In this document: positions 5,201 through 5,747 of the stretch, one piece after another | Numbering within the stretch: position 1 is the first letter of the stretch | How the letters are laid out: every line of letters begins with the position of its first letter | Origin: DATARH01 sp036278835 | GTDB taxonomy: Bacteria; Pseudomonadota; Alphaproteobacteria; ATCC43930; CGMCC-115725 | Direction of reading: 5' to 3' | NCBI GenBank assembly: GCA_036278835.1 | Contig: DASUKH010000033.1 | Coordinates: 1-5,747 of the forward strand | DNA length: 5,747 nucleotides | Translations under genes and position numbers: made by a program | Notes under the pieces: model-generated | Told to the model about the DNA's origin: nothing | What the model saw: the letters and a program-made list of their open reading frames with translations, nothing else | The model's database searches: none

Positions 5201-5747
5201 CGACCGGCATGTGATCGCGACCGGCCTGGCGGATAGCCGCCCGCAGCCTGGTGCGCAGCCCGTCGCGCGCCATCGCCAACAGATCCCGGCTGGCCTCGCC
5301 CGCGGCTATCTTCAGGTAGCGGTCGATCGGCCCGAAATAGTAGAGGCCCTCATACCGAGCGTTGATCAGGACCGAGGCCGGCGCATAGGCGTCGAGCAGT
5401 GCCTGCCGGGCGAGGTCGCCGGCCGTGCTGCGCGGCGCGCCGGGCCGACGCCCGTGCACGGATGAAAGCGCCGTTCGTCCGCCTGCGCCGGGCGCGATCG
5501 GGAATGCGACCTCGCCCGGACGGCTGGGGCCCAGGTGCCGGAAAATCCGCTGCTTTTTCGAGATCGGTTCGAAGCGGCCGCCGAAGCCGCCGGTCGCCTC
5601 GGAAGTACCGAGAACGAGAATACCGCCCTCGCGCAGCGCGAAGTGGAACAGCGAGAGCACCTTCTCCTGCACCTCGGGGCGCAGGTAGATCAGCACGTTG
5701 CGGCAGGATACCATGTCGAGGCGCGAGAACGGCGCATCGGCCAACAG
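2226..5747 (-). CDS. CheR-PAS-histidine kinase-REC-REC-LuxR/FixJ HTH fusion (5' end outside window)
   Basis: The frame is open at the right edge and already inside a CheR domain, so the N-terminus is missing; the stop is TAG at 2226-2228. Residues below count from TTG 5744. Order: C-terminal lobe of a CheR methyltransferase (1-72, with SCRNVLIYL and GGILVLGTSE); PAS-like domain typical of CheB/CheR fusions (about 107-220); heptad coiled coil (238-325); PAS (325-430, ending FTDISERK); PAS (440-558, ending EDVTERK); HisKA with phospho-acceptor H587 in ASHDLRQP; HATPase with N box (N697, N701), DTGIG (728-732) and GIGLGL (758-763). Receiver 1 follows (D824/D825, D869, T899, K920), then receiver 2 (D964/D965, D1008, T1036, K1058), then a FixJ-like HTH (1093-1150, LTARERDVLAL...ISQRTVENHRAAVM). 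No membrane helix is seen, so it is probably cytoplasmic. An upstream CheB domain is common in this family but cannot be confirmed. Ligand and target genes are unknown. Confidence 0.95.
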   Translation of the reverse strand: MLADAPFSRLDMVSCRNVLIYLRPEVQEKVLSLFHFALREGGILVLGTSEATGGFGGRFEPISKKQRIFRHLGPSRPGEVAFPIAPGAGGRTALSSVHGRRPGAPRSTAGDLARQALLDAYAPASVLINARYEGLYYFGPIDRYLKIAAGEASRDLLAMARDGLRTRLRAAIRQAGRDHMPVAVGGARVDRHGEAVLVGISVQPVSAEGEEFLLVSLSDEPAPISGAARAEAAVDPPHAAQLEQELDATRKELENAIHELETTNDELTATNEEAMSVNEELQSTNEELETSKEELQSLNEELTALNSQLSETVEQQRATANDLRNTMNSSEIAMLFLDGNLEIRLFTPAARTMFNVIASDIGRPLADLARRISDPPLLADAAGVLAGGAPPNREVEADNGAWYTRRILPYRGEDDRVEGVVITFTDISERKAAERAVEAARSYSDNIINTISQPLVVLDEALSVISASRSFYDVFSIAPEETVGRQLDAADDGCLENAALRAFLERLRRGERIVEDHQIDIELPAQGMRSLLASALEVRDEPGAARKILVTIEDVTERKQASEALEAAKRMAEQANLGKSRFLAAASHDLRQPLQTLSLLRGILAKRTKDQSEARLIAKLEETLSAMSGMLNTLLDINQLEAGIVRPEIVEFPINGMLDRLKTEFAYHVTTKQLSWRVVPCGLAVRSDPRLLEQTLRNLLSNAVKYTERGKVLLGCRRRGGKLRIEVWDTGIGIPAGQLEPIFEEFHQLDNAARERSRGIGLGLSIVKRICDLLGHAIGVRSWLGSGSVFAIELPVAENENELRSGARQPAAIAGPTGAILIVEDDPAVREMLEMLFKGEGHRTTAVAGAHEALALAAQGALLPDVVIADYNLPGGLTGAETVLRLRESLHREIPAIILTGDISSDTARRITDADCVHLSKPAEPEMLTQQIESCLAAKAPPERERARQPAVSAGGPLPAVFVVDDERNVRDEMQQLLQEHGYAVETYASGDAFLAADRPGRNGCLVVDALMPGIGGIALLERLKAGSRGLPAVMLTGHGDIAMAVRAIKAGAADFLEKPIRSEELLASIERAFERNQDSTKLSAWHRTAAERIARLTARERDVLALIVQGRPNKIIADDLGISQRTVENHRAAVMKRTGAATLPDLIRLVMAAADGPAATNSAVDAAGAPEK
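4821..4994 (-). repeat. Coding repeat: coiled-coil heptads in the signalling protein
   Basis: Within the large gene, residues 251-308 repeat the pattern (S/T)-x-N-E-E-L, as in TTNDEL, SVNEEL, STNEEL and SLNEEL. The repetition is visible in the DNA: GATTGCAGCTC occurs at 4858-4868 and again at 4900-4910, 42 bases (two heptads) apart. The segment is a long parallel coiled coil that normally joins the CheR/PAS region to the next PAS domain and carries the signal to the kinase. Such repeats are prone to gain or loss of heptads, which would change the register between input and kinase. Confidence 0.85.

Noticed and set aside
1..5747. tRNA, rRNA, CRISPR array, transposase or attachment site
   Set aside because: I saw no cloverleaf, regularly spaced repeats, transposase motifs or paired terminal repeats.

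Overview
The window is GC-rich apart from one short AT-rich stretch. It reads as part of the chromosome of a GC-rich proteobacterium, most likely an alphaproteobacterium. The grounds are the FixJ-type receiver and HTH, the CheR/PAS/histidine-kinase fusion, the Sel1 C-terminus and the DUF3309-like small protein. No species can be named from sequence alone.

Left part (2-1269, + strand): the 3' end of a Sel1-repeat gene is followed by four very small genes (32, 81, 69 and 112 codons). Each starts on or within 2 bases of the previous stop (ATGA, 2-base gap, ATGA, GTGA), so this looks like one translationally coupled operon. Two of the products have a single predicted membrane helix. I recognise none of the four by function.

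Middle part (1270-2225): a spacer of about 250 bases includes a 60-base AT-rich patch that probably carries a promoter. It is followed by a doubtful 115-codon ORF with atypical codon use, then several strong inverted repeats. A 56-codon gene for a small Gly/Tyr-rich double-helix membrane protein (DUF3309-like) follows, with a very good ribosome binding site. It converges on the next gene, with a further stem-loop and a T-tract in the spacer between them.

Right part (2226-5747, - strand): a single very large signalling gene whose 5' end lies outside the window. In order it encodes the end of a CheR methyltransferase domain, a PAS-like domain, a long heptad coiled coil, two PAS domains, a histidine kinase (HisKA plus HATPase), two receiver domains and a FixJ/LuxR-type DNA-binding domain. 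Every phosphotransfer residue I could check is intact. The protein appears to join a cytoplasmic sensor, kinase and transcription factor in one chain. This is the most noteworthy object in the window. Nothing in the sequence directly links it to the small genes on the left.
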